Shown here piece after piece: positions 17,254 through 25,170 of a stretch of DNA of 64,000 nt. Both the position numbers and the translations under genes were made by a program. The DNA is taken from positions 112,665 to 176,664 of the forward strand of contig NZ_JACYUY010000007.1 of assembly GCF_014842025.1 (NCBI RefSeq), written 5' to 3'. Source of the DNA: Massilia sp. CFBP 13721 (GTDB lineage: Bacteria > Pseudomonadota > Gammaproteobacteria > Burkholderiales > Burkholderiaceae_D). How positions within the stretch are numbered: the stretch's first letter is position 1; every line of letters starts with the position of its first letter. The notes under the pieces are model-generated. The model ran no database searches. It saw nothing but the letters and a program-made list of their open reading frames with translations, and had not been told where the DNA came from.

Positions 17254-18189
17254 ATGCAGTTTTCCGTCTACCAGCACAGCCATATCGGCGGGCGCAAGGT
17301 CAACCAGGACCGCATGGGCTACTGCTTCACGCGCGACGCGCTGCTGCTGGTGCTGGCCGACGGCATGGGTGGCCACCAGCACGGCGAAATCGCGGCGACG
17401 ATCGCCATGCAGACGCTGTCGATGCTATTCCAGATGGCGGCCAAGCCGTATATCAAGAAACCCGAGCGCTTCCTGGAAGACGCCATGCAGCAGGCGCACC
17501 GCGACATCCTGGCCTACATGGCGCGCCACAAGCTCGACGAAAGTCCGCGCACGACGGTGGTCGCCTGCCTGGTGCAGCACAACTGCGCCGTGTGGGCGCA
17601 CTGCGGCGATTCGCGCCTGTACTGGGTGCGCGCCAACCGGGTGCTGGCGCAGACGCGCGACCACTCGCACCTTGAATACCTGATCGCCAAGGGCCTGGCC
17701 AGTCCCGCCGAGCGCGCCAGCCACCCCGACCGCAACAAGCTGTATAACTGCCTCGGCGGCGGCAACGCGCCGCGCATCGAACTTTCGCGCCAGGCCGGCC
17801 TGGCGCCGGGCGACGTGCTGCTGCTGTGTTCCGACGGCCTGTGGTCGATGGTGCCGGATGCCGAGATCGCGCAGAAACTCGCCACGCGCACGGTGGTGCA
17901 GGCGGTGCCCGAACTGGTGTCGATGGCCGTTGCCATCGGCGGCCCGCGCGCCGACAACACGACCGCGCTGGCGATCAGCTGGCAGGGCGCCGACAATGCC
18001 GTCGGTGCCGGCCCCAATGTGATCTCGACCCAGATGCTGCCGGAAGACCAGGTCAGCAGCACAATCAGCAACGACGCCGCCGCGCTCGACACCGCGCTCG
18101 ACGCCGACCCCTTCGACGAAGACGCCATCGAAAAGGCGATCGCCGAGATCAACCAGGCGATCGAGAAGTCGTCGCACTTACTTAAATAA
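17254..18189 (+). CDS. PP2C-family serine/threonine phosphatase
   Basis: Metal-dependent protein phosphatase, 311 residues. The PPM metal motifs are present: VNQDRMG near 15, LADGMGGH near 37, CGDSRLYW near 117, LLCSDGLWS near 193 and ADNTTALAI near 235. The C-terminal ~60 residues are acidic and alanine-rich and outside the catalytic domain. AGGAG precedes the ATG. Together with the kinase immediately upstream it forms a kinase/phosphatase switch; rph follows 25 bp later. Target proteins are unknown. Confidence 0.92.
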   Translation: MQFSVYQHSHIGGRKVNQDRMGYCFTRDALLLVLADGMGGHQHGEIAATIAMQTLSMLFQMAAKPYIKKPERFLEDAMQQAHRDILAYMARHKLDESPRTTVVACLVQHNCAVWAHCGDSRLYWVRANRVLAQTRDHSHLEYLIAKGLASPAERASHPDRNKLYNCLGGGNAPRIELSRQAGLAPGDVLLLCSDGLWSMVPDAEIAQKLATRTVVQAVPELVSMAVAIGGPRADNTTALAISWQGADNAVGAGPNVISTQMLPEDQVSSTISNDAAALDTALDADPFDEDAIEKAIAEINQAIEKSSHLLK

Positions 18190-18214
18190 TTACTCAAATA
18201 ACAAAAGGAACACC

Positions 18215-18943
18215 ATGAGCTTCGAATCCCGTCCCAGCGGCCGCGCCGTCAACCAGCTGCGCAGCATCCGCATCACCCGCCAGTACACCAAGCACGCAGA
18301 AGGCTCGGTCTTGATCGAATGCGGCGACACCAAGGTGATCTGCACCGCCAGCATCGAAGACAAGGTGCCCGGCTTCCTGAAGGGCAAAGGGCAGGGCTGG
18401 CTGACGGCCGAATACGGCATGCTGCCGCGCTCGACCCACACGCGCATGGACCGCGAAGCCGCGCGCGGCAAGCAGTCCGGCCGCACGCAGGAAATCCAGC
18501 GCCTGATCGGCCGCTCGCTGCGCGCCGCCTTCGACCTGGAAGCCTTTGGCGAACGCACCCTGCACCTCGACTGCGACGTGATCCAGGCCGACGGCGGCAC
18601 CCGCACCGCCTCGATCACCGGCGCCATGGTCGCCGCCTACGACGCCTTCAACGCGCTGGTCGCGCGCGGCGCCATTTCGTCGGTGCCGGTCAGGCATTTC
18701 GTCGCCGCGATCTCGGTCGGCGTCTACCAGGGCGAACCGGTGCTCGATCTCGATTACGTCGAGGATTCGGGCTGCGATACCGACATGAACGTGGTCATGA
18801 CGGAGGCGGGGCATTTCATCGAAGTGCAGGGGACGGCGGAAGGCGCCGCGTTCGATCGGGCCGGCATGAACCGCTTGCTGGATCTGGCGCAGGGCGGCAT
18901 CGCAGAGTTGATTGGTATGCAGAAGCAGGCGCTCGGCATTTAA
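18215..18943 (+). CDS. rph: Ribonuclease PH
   Basis: Phosphorolytic 3'-5' exoribonuclease that trims tRNA 3' ends. 242 residues, family length. Visible landmarks are SGRAVNQLR near the start, [17 protein letters not shown] at about 60-77 and [19 protein letters not shown] at about 114-132, which contain the phosphate-binding and RNA-binding residues. AAAAGGA ribosome-binding site before the ATG. It lies in the conserved run PP2C-rph-rdgB-hemW. Confidence 0.96.
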   Translation: MSFESRPSGRAVNQLRSIRITRQYTKHAEGSVLIECGDTKVICTASIEDKVPGFLKGKGQGWLTAEYGMLPRSTHTRMDREAARGKQSGRTQEIQRLIGRSLRAAFDLEAFGERTLHLDCDVIQADGGTRTASITGAMVAAYDAFNALVARGAISSVPVRHFVAAISVGVYQGEPVLDLDYVEDSGCDTDMNVVMTEAGHFIEVQGTAEGAAFDRAGMNRLLDLAQGGIAELIGMQKQALGI

Positions 18944-18963
18944 TACCCATGGCCGTTGCGTAA

Positions 18964-19052
18964 CGTAGGGTGGGCTCTTGAGCCCACGCGGTACAGAGCA
19001 TGCGAATCGAAACGCAACGGTACGACCGCGTGGGCACAAGTGCCCACCCTAC
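18964..19052. repeat. Facing pair of CGTAGGGTGGGC hairpin repeats
   Basis: CGTAGGGTGGGCTCTTGAGC and onward (18964-18994) faces GACCGCGTGGGCAC...GTGCCCACCCTAC (19024-19052). The short middle contains ATCGAAACGCAA, also found in the middle of the 5147-5297 pair, so the pair behaves as one composite element. It lies in the rph-rdgB spacer, 55 bp before the rdgB start. Confidence 0.85.
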
Positions 19053-19107
19053 TGTGCGCCGCCGAACGAGTAAAATATCTCCCTTCCGCTCGATTCTGTT
19101 CCCCACC

Positions 19108-19692
19108 ATGACCCAACGCCTCATCCTCGCCTCCAACAACGCCGGCAAACTGAAGGAATTCCAGCAAATCCTCGGCCCGATCGGTTTCACCCTGCACCCG
19201 CAAGGCGAATTCGACGTCCCGGAAGCCGAGGAACCGCACGCCACCTTCGTGGAAAACGCCCTCGAAAAGGCGCGCCATGCGTCGCGCCTGACCGGCCTGC
19301 CGGCGCTGGCCGACGATTCCGGCGTGTGCGTGAACGCGCTTGGCGGCGCCCCCGGCGTGTACTCGGCGCGCTTCGCCGGCGAGCCGAAATCGGATGCGCG
19401 CAACAGTGAAAAGCTGGTCGCGGACCTGGGGGATAAAGCTGACAAATCGGCCTATTACTACTGCGTGCTGGTCTACGTGCGCCACGCCGACGACCCGCAA
19501 CCGGTGATCGCCGACGGCCGGTGGGATGGCGAAATCATCGCCGAAGCGCGCGGCGACAACGGCTTCGGCTACGACCCGCACTTCCTGATTCCAGCGCTGG
19601 GCAAGACCACGGCCGAGTTGACCCCAAGCGAGAAAAACGCGCAGTCTCACCGTGGCCAGGCCCTGCGCGCACTGGTCGAGAAACTGCGATGA
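19108..19692 (+). CDS. rdgB: RdgB/HAM1 family non-canonical purine NTP pyrophosphatase
   Basis: Hydrolyses XTP, dITP and ITP so that deaminated purines are not built into nucleic acids. 194 residues. N-terminal LILASNNAGKLKEF contains the substrate-binding SNN-K motif; ADDSGVCVNALGG near 66-79 carries the catalytic aspartates; DNGFGYDPHF near 152 is the base-recognition segment. ATG at 19108 matches the family start. Its stop overlaps the hemW start by 4 bp. Confidence 0.95.
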   Translation: MTQRLILASNNAGKLKEFQQILGPIGFTLHPQGEFDVPEAEEPHATFVENALEKARHASRLTGLPALADDSGVCVNALGGAPGVYSARFAGEPKSDARNSEKLVADLGDKADKSAYYYCVLVYVRHADDPQPVIADGRWDGEIIAEARGDNGFGYDPHFLIPALGKTTAELTPSEKNAQSHRGQALRALVEKLR

Positions 19693-20930
19693 TCCCGATT
19701 AAAGTAGCCGGCGCGCCCTCGAGCGAGCCGCGTAATCCCGCCACTGCGGCCCTGCAATACCTGCAGCCGGGCGCGCTCAATCTGACCGCCTTGCCGCCGC
19801 TGTCGCTCTACATCCATTTCCCGTGGTGCGTGCGCAAGTGCCCGTATTGCGACTTCAATTCGCACGAATCCAAGGGCGAACTGCCGGAACAGGAATACCT
19901 CGACGCCGTACGCCTCGACCTGGAGCAATCGCTGCCCCTGATCTGGGGCCGCAAGATCCACACGGTGTTCATCGGCGGCGGCACGCCGAGCCTGATGTCG
20001 GCGGCCGGCCTGGATCGTTTGCTGTCGGACGTGCGCACGCTGCTGCCGCTGGAAATCAATGCCGAGATCACGATGGAAGCCAATCCCGGCACCTTCGAGA
20101 TCGAAAAATTCCGCCACTACCGCGACAGCGGCGTGAACCGCCTCTCGATTGGCATCCAGAGCTTCAATGGCGAACACCTGAAATCGCTGGGCCGCATCCA
20201 CGACGAACGCGAAGCGCTGCGCGCGGTCGAGATCGCAACCTCGACGTTCGACAATTTCAACCTCGACTTGATGTATGCGCTGCCTTCGCAGACGCTGGCG
20301 CAGGCCGAGCACGACATCAGGACCGCGCTGTCGTTTTCTCCGCCGCACCTGTCGCTGTACCACCTGACGATGGAACCGAACACGGTCTTCGCCAAGTACC
20401 CGCCAAGCCTGCCCGATGACGACACCAGCGCCGACATGCAGGACATGATCGCGGAGACGATGACGGCCGCCGGCTTCGATCATTACGAAGTCTCGGCCTA
20501 TGCGCGGCCGGGCCGGCGCGCGGCGCACAACCTGAACTACTGGCATTTCGGCGACTACCTCGGCATCGGCGCCGGCGCCCATTCGAAGATTTCGTTCCCG
20601 CACCGCATCCTGCGCCAGGCGCGCTTCAAGCAACCGGCTTCCTTCATGGAAGCGGCCAAACGCGGCAACCCGGTACAGGAAGAACACGAAATCGCACGCG
20701 CCGACATCGGCTTCGAGTTCATGCTCAACACCCTGCGCCTGACCGAAGGTTTCGATCCGAACCTGTTCAACGAGCGCACCGGCATGAGCATCACCGCAAT
20801 CAGGGAAGCGCTCGACGCGGCCGAAGCCAAGGGCTTGCTCTACCGCGATTTCAAGTTAATCCGTCCGACCGAACTGGGACAGCGCTTCCTCAACGACCTG
20901 CAAGAGATGTTTTTAGGCGAAACGAAGTAG
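19689..20930 (+). CDS. hemW: Radical SAM family haem chaperone HemW
   Basis: Binds haem and delivers it to respiratory proteins; formerly called anaerobic coproporphyrinogen oxidase-like. 413 residues. Radical SAM cluster motif C47-x3-C51-x2-C54 (WCVRKCPYC), then GGGTPSLM near 98-105 and the C-terminal HemN-type domain. The fourth-cysteine CNF pattern of true HemN is not seen; it reads CPYCDFNS, as in HemW. Start ATGA overlaps the rdgB stop. Repeat element follows 30 bp after the stop. Confidence 0.93.
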   Translation: MIPIKVAGAPSSEPRNPATAALQYLQPGALNLTALPPLSLYIHFPWCVRKCPYCDFNSHESKGELPEQEYLDAVRLDLEQSLPLIWGRKIHTVFIGGGTPSLMSAAGLDRLLSDVRTLLPLEINAEITMEANPGTFEIEKFRHYRDSGVNRLSIGIQSFNGEHLKSLGRIHDEREALRAVEIATSTFDNFNLDLMYALPSQTLAQAEHDIRTALSFSPPHLSLYHLTMEPNTVFAKYPPSLPDDDTSADMQDMIAETMTAAGFDHYEVSAYARPGRRAAHNLNYWHFGDYLGIGAGAHSKISFPHRILRQARFKQPASFMEAAKRGNPVQEEHEIARADIGFEFMLNTLRLTEGFDPNLFNERTGMSITAIREALDAAEAKGLLYRDFKLIRPTELGQRFLNDLQEMFLGETK

Positions 20931-20960
20931 AGAACATGGCAACGGCGATGAGCCTGGAAT

Positions 20961-20988
20961 CGTAGGGTGGGCTCCGCCCACGCGGTAC
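20961..20988. repeat. Single intergenic hairpin repeat
   Basis: CGTAGGGTGGGCTCCGCCCA followed by CGCGGTAC: a shortened member of the repeat family with an imperfect stem, lying between the convergent hemW and M28 peptidase genes. Confidence 0.7.
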
Positions 20989-21009
20989 GGCGTTTGCAAT
21001 CCCGCGTCC

Positions 21010-21939
21010 TTAACCCTGCTTCGTCCCCGCCAACGCGACGATCGTCTTCGCCAACCCACTCACCACCCGCGCCATGCTCTCGTAATCGAGCTTGTCCGGC
21101 GTATCCTCCGCCGTGTGATAGTAGGGATAGCGCATGAACGCCGTATCCGTGATCATCAGCGCCGGATAGCCATGGCGGTTGTAGGAAGCATGGTCCGACA
21201 GCGTCACCCCAGTCGTGTGCGCCGGCGCGGCCAGGCCGTGCGCCGGGAAGTCGGTCGAGGCCCGGAACGCCGCCAGCGCCTCGCGCACCAGCGCTGACGA
21301 TTCCAGCGTCCCGACAAAGGCGATGAAATTGCCGGTACTCGGATAGCGTCCCTCCAGCCCCGGCGGCAACTGCTGCGTGTTCGGCTTGTCGGTGTAATAG
21401 CCCATCGTTTCCAGCACCAGCGCCGCCTTGACGTTCTGCCCCTGGCGCTTCATCTCGGCCGCATGCACCATGCTGCCCATCTCTTCGCCCATGAACCAGG
21501 GCGGTTCCTCGTTCACGAACAGCACGAAGCGCACCTCGGTACCGGCCGTCGGGCGCATGGTTTTCAGCAGGCGCGCCAGTTCCAGCACGGCCGCGGTGCC
21601 GCTGCCATTGTCGTTGGCCCCGGGCGCGCCCTGTGCCGAATCGTAGTGCGCCCCGACGATAAAGATCCGATCCGGCCGCTTGCCCGCCGCTACATTGCTG
21701 ACCGACGCCTCGATATTGCGCACCTTCTGGCCACCGGCCGCGTACTCCTGACGCGTGGCCCGGTAGCCGGCCTGCACCAGCGCGGTTTCGATGTACGCCG
21801 CCGCTTTCTCCAATTCGGCGGATGTATGCGTGTTGTGCTCGCGCGAGGCAATCGCGACCACGTGGCCGCGCAAGCGCTCGGCCAGCGCCGGCGCCAGGAC
21901 AGCGGCGGTGGACGTCGGCGTCACGGTCAGCACCGCCAC
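21010..21939 (-). CDS. M28 family zinc metallopeptidase, N-terminus uncertain
   Basis: Aminopeptidase-like zinc enzyme. Metal ligands are visible in GAHYDSAQGAPGANDNGSG (about 95-113), NEEPPWFMGEEMG (about 147-159) and the C-terminal YYHTAEDTPDKLD. From the GTG at 21939 it has 309 residues, but the same frame continues upstream into a clear membrane helix (AIVALILLILVAVLTV) without a normal start codon; the only candidate is an ATA at 21999. An ATG at 22028 lies in another frame, separated by a six-A tract at 21985-21990. The gene is therefore either frameshifted there or uses an unusual start. Probably membrane-anchored and periplasmic. Confidence 0.82.
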   Translation of the reverse strand: MAVLTVTPTSTAAVLAPALAERLRGHVVAIASREHNTHTSAELEKAAAYIETALVQAGYRATRQEYAAGGQKVRNIEASVSNVAAGKRPDRIFIVGAHYDSAQGAPGANDNGSGTAAVLELARLLKTMRPTAGTEVRFVLFVNEEPPWFMGEEMGSMVHAAEMKRQGQNVKAALVLETMGYYTDKPNTQQLPPGLEGRYPSTGNFIAFVGTLESSALVREALAAFRASTDFPAHGLAAPAHTTGVTLSDHASYNRHGYPALMITDTAFMRYPYYHTAEDTPDKLDYESMARVVSGLAKTIVALAGTKQG

Positions 21940-22187
21940 CAGGATAAGGAGGATGAGCGCAACAATGGCTTTCCAGTGGGAGTGAAAAAAGTTTCGTATG
22001 GCAGTCTTTCGGCGTCGGTTGAGGCCATCAACTGATAGACCGGTTCAGTCTAGCCAAGTTCACACGCAAGAGACGCACGTATCGGGTAGAAAAAGACAAT
22101 GGTCGGTTGGCGCTGCTGCCCAGCTATACTCGGGCATCTGCCCCCGCCGGCCAAGGGCTTGTCACGTGGAACGGAGGGTGCCTGACT

Positions 22188-22625
22188 ATGAAGGAAGCCA
22201 TGAACGATCATCTGGTGAACTGGATCGACAACGACCGTAGCCGGCTGGCCCTGCGGAATACATTTGGAGGGAGTATGCCCGTACTCGACGACTTGTATCT
22301 GGCGCAGCTTGTGATCGATGGCTGTAGCAATGTGTTTATCGGCCTGAATTTTGAGGCGCTGCCGGAAGGCAGTCCCGCCAGGTGGGCAAGTAAAGGCTGC
22401 AACAGTGTTCAGCTCAGATTGTCGTTTTATACGAGCGACTTGTCCCTCGTCAGCACAGCGCATGAACCAGGTCTTGAAGTGCGCGCTTCTTTCAGTCCCG
22501 GCCGTGTTTTTTCAATGTCGGGTACCGGGTTCCGTGTCGAACTCGTGTACGAACAGGCGTCCGCAGACTGGTATCCCTACGATTCGCGCATTTTCGAGGA
22601 GCCGCGGGATTGGTACCATCGATGA
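22188..22625 (+). CDS. Small protein, possibly Imm50-like immunity protein
   Basis: 145 residues with no signal peptide. The layout NHLV/NWIDNDRS, then a beta-rich core with LPEGSPARWASKGCNSVQLRLSF, split here as PARWASKGCN and VQLRLSF, resembles Imm50-type immunity proteins of polymorphic toxin systems, but this is recalled from pattern and weak. GGAGG lies 10 bp before the ATG at 22188; an in-frame ATG at 22107 has no such site. It lies at the left of a lower-GC patch with other orphan small genes and no visible toxin gene. Could equally be an unrelated small beta protein. Confidence 0.45.
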   Translation: MKEAMNDHLVNWIDNDRSRLALRNTFGGSMPVLDDLYLAQLVIDGCSNVFIGLNFEALPEGSPARWASKGCNSVQLRLSFYTSDLSLVSTAHEPGLEVRASFSPGRVFSMSGTGFRVELVYEQASADWYPYDSRIFEEPRDWYHR

Positions 22626-22708
22626 GCACCTTCACCATCCAGCAATTTGCGCATATGCGTGAATGCAGGCCAATTCTCTCTTCGCGGTAACGGAAATTAG
22701 GTAGAGCG

Positions 22709-23143
22709 ATGAGCGTCTTTTGTACTCTTCATATTCGATCAAATTCGCATGCTGCGTTACCTCCCGAATTTTTGCGTTCGAGCGAAAAGATGAATCTCGA
22801 ATTTGTCGATAATAACTCGCCAGACGTTCGTGAACGTCGTGAGCGAGTAAGGAAGAAACTGGGGTTGGAGGAAATATCGCTCCCAAGATTTCACTGGCAT
22901 TTAAGTTCTGATGGTTTCGTTGATAGTGATATGATCTATGATCATATTGCCTAGATATTCGGTCTTATCCGCCCGGGACGTCCACTGTTCCAGCAACTTG
23001 GTCAGGAGTTTGAATATTGGATTTCTGTTTTTTGGCAGGGGAATGGCACTGGTGGCGGACCATTAATTACGCTTGAAATTGCAGAACTCTTGCTGTTCCA
23101 TAAGGTGGAAATGGGAGTGGGATTCTATCTTGATCAAACATAG
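22709..23143 (+). pseudogene. DUF4279-type gene interrupted by in-frame TAG
   Basis: The reading frame beginning at 22709 is interrupted by TAG at 22952-22954, then continues open in the same frame to the stop at 23141-23143. Joined, the product would be 144 codons long: HWHLSSDGFVDSDMIYDHIA, stop, then IFGLIRPGRPLFQQLG and FWQGNGTGGGP, ending near FYLDQT. The pattern (LSSDG..D, W.G.G.GP, final DxY-like strand) fits DUF4279, a family often found beside polymorphic toxins and in their immunity arrays. The base composition is clearly poorer in G+C than the neighbours. Either a recent nonsense mutation, a sequencing error, or readthrough. Confidence 0.6.
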
Positions 23144-23320
23144 CGCGGATAGAGAAAGATACGCTTTTTTACGGCTGCGGTGGGGTAACTCGATCTTCAG
23201 TGCAAATGCCTGGCAATGAGGCGCGTAATCCGATGGGAATGAATATCCGGACCCCCCGGTTTCAGTGTCGGCTACAACTGGCATCGCGGCCAAACTGGTG
23301 TGCGTTGGAAGGGGATGGCA

Positions 23321-23581
23321 ATGTTGCGATACTTTCTGTTGGTTCTAATTTTTTGGTGTGTTTTTATATCGTTGGCTATGGCGTTTGCACCGGCCCGTGT
23401 GCTGCGTTTTGTCCGAAATAGCCGCGCTTGGACATGGTATCTATCCAAAGTTTTTGGTTTTACGCTCGAAACACCTGACAGTGCATTAGCTGCCAGATGG
23501 GTACGTGCCCAAGGCCTGATTGGCTTGGCGGCAACGGCTCTGGCAATGTACGCATGGCTTCAAGGTCCTTTCTCAGGGTAG
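23321..23581 (+). CDS. Small membrane protein of unknown function
   Basis: 86 residues with a hydrophobic helix at about 3-20 (LRYFLLVLIFWCVFISLAMA) and a second near 62-78 (GLIGLAATALAMYAW). Between them is a short basic-aromatic linker with NSRAWTWYLSKVFGF. AAGGGG lies 6 bp before the ATG at 23321; the frame also allows ATG at 23315 or GTG at 23300. I do not recognise a family. It shares the lower-GC patch with the two preceding genes; nothing gene-like is seen in 23144-23320. Confidence 0.55.
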   Translation: MLRYFLLVLIFWCVFISLAMAFAPARVLRFVRNSRAWTWYLSKVFGFTLETPDSALAARWVRAQGLIGLAATALAMYAWLQGPFSG

Positions 23582-23680
23582 TTGCCGAGATAAATGTGCT
23601 TTGGCGGCTTTCTCCCTGATTCGAAAGTTAAAGACGCAAGTATTCAATTTGTAAAAATACGTGAAACCCTCTCAGCCATA

Positions 23681-23703
23681 AAAAAACGGGGCCAAGGCCC
23701 CGT
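23681..23703 (-). terminator. Rho-independent terminator of the RND efflux operon
   Basis: Minus-strand stem CGGGGCC/GGCCCCG with a TT loop, followed by seven T residues in the RNA sense, 28 bp after the outer-membrane factor stop. Confidence 0.88.
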
Positions 23704-23730
23704 TCGTCTTACTACGTATGCACGCTCGTG

Positions 23731-25170
23731 TCAGCGCGCCGCCTGTGCCGGTGCCCCAGCCTGTGCTTCGCTCCATCCCCCACCCAACACGCGATACAGC
23801 GTCACCTGGTTCTGCAACCTCTGCAAATTCGCTTGCACCGTCAACTGCTGCGCCTGGAACAGCGAACGCTGGGCGTCCAGCAGGTCCAGGTAGCTGGCGG
23901 CGCCGCTGCGGTAGCGCAGGTCGGACAGGTCGAAGCGGTCCTGCTCGGCCAGGGCCACCGCGCGCTGGGCGCGCAGCTGTTCGCTGAAGGTGGACTGGCC
24001 GGCCAGCGCGTCCGCCACTTCGCGGAACGCGGTCTGGATCGACTGCTCGTAGCGGGCCACCGCGATGTCGCGGCCGGCACGGGCCGAGTCGACGCCGGCG
24101 CGGATGCGGCCGAGGTCGAAGATCGGCAGTACCGCTTGCGGTGCGAAGGTCCAGCCGTAGGAACCGCTCTTGAACAGGCCCGAGAGTTCCGTGCTGGCGC
24201 TGCCCACGGAACCGGTCAGCGAGATGCGCGGGAAGTAGTTCGCGCGCGCCGCGCCGATGTTGGCATTCGCCGCGATCAGCTGCTGCTCGGCCGCGCGGAT
24301 GTCCGGGCGGGCGATCAAGAGGTCGGACGGCATGCCGGCCGGCAGGTCGGGCAGTTCGGTCGTGGCCAGGGTGGCGCCGGGCGCCAGGTTGTCCGGGATG
24401 GTCTGGCCTACCAGCAGGGTCAGCAGGTTCACATCCTGGAGGCGCTGGCGCTGGAAGCGCGCCAGCTCGGCGCGCGCGGTCTCGACCAGCGAAACCGATT
24501 GCTGCAGTTCCAGCTTGGAGACGACGCCGTTCTCGAAACGCAGGCGCGTCAGGCGGTCCGACTCTTCGCGCGTCTTCAGGGTCTGCTCGGTGATGGCCAG
24601 CAGTTCGTCGTCGGCCAGCATCGTCAGGTAGGTGTTGGCGACCGATGCGATCAGGCTGATCTGCGTCGTCTTGCGCGCTTCCTCGGTGGCGAGGTATTGC
24701 GCCAGCGCCGCTTCCGACAGGTTGCGCACGCGGCCGAACAGGTCGAGCTCGAAGTTCGATACGCCGAAGCCACCCTGGTAGATGCTCGAAATCGGCGTGT
24801 CTTCACCCGTCGTCTGGCGGTTGCCGGACACGATGGCCGACACGGTCGGCACGCGGTCGGCACGCGTGATGCGGTACTGGGCGCGGGCCTGTTCGATGTT
24901 CAGGATCGCCACGCGCAGGTCGCGGTTGTTCGCCAGCGACAACTCGATCAGCTGGCGCAGGCGCGCATCGGCGAAGAAGCGCTGCCATTCCAGGTTGGCC
25001 GGGGCCTCGCTGGTGGCGGTCGGCAGCGTGGTGCCGCCGGTCTTCGGCAGCTCCGGGAAGCTCGGTGCGACCGGCGCTGCCGGACGCTCGTACTTCGGCG
25101 CCAGCGACATGCAGCCGCTGAGCACCATGGCCAGGGCCAGGGGAGTAACGATGAGTTTAAGAGTGCTCAT
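23731..25170 (-). CDS. RND efflux outer-membrane factor (NodT/OprM family lipoprotein)
   Basis: Outer-membrane channel of a tripartite drug efflux pump, 479 residues. Signal peptide with lipobox LSGC (C20), then PKYERPAAP typical of OprM-type lipoproteins; two OEP repeats follow (about 60-250 and 270-460) with long helical segments such as LANNRDLRVAILNIEQARA at about 78-96. Its ATG directly abuts the stop of the inner-membrane pump gene, so the two are translated together. Last gene of the operon adaptor-pump-channel. Confidence 0.93.
   Translation of the reverse strand: MSTLKLIVTPLALAMVLSGCMSLAPKYERPAAPVAPSFPELPKTGGTTLPTATSEAPANLEWQRFFADARLRQLIELSLANNRDLRVAILNIEQARAQYRITRADRVPTVSAIVSGNRQTTGEDTPISSIYQGGFGVSNFELDLFGRVRNLSEAALAQYLATEEARKTTQISLIASVANTYLTMLADDELLAITEQTLKTREESDRLTRLRFENGVVSKLELQQSVSLVETARAELARFQRQRLQDVNLLTLLVGQTIPDNLAPGATLATTELPDLPAGMPSDLLIARPDIRAAEQQLIAANANIGAARANYFPRISLTGSVGSASTELSGLFKSGSYGWTFAPQAVLPIFDLGRIRAGVDSARAGRDIAVARYEQSIQTAFREVADALAGQSTFSEQLRAQRAVALAEQDRFDLSDLRYRSGAASYLDLLDAQRSLFQAQQLTVQANLQRLQNQVTLYRVLGGGWSEAQAGAPAQAAR

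Noticed and set aside
23063..23293. Minus-strand frame of 76 codons opposite the DUF4279 pseudogene
   Set aside because: No ribosome-binding site and it overlaps the family-like plus-strand frame.
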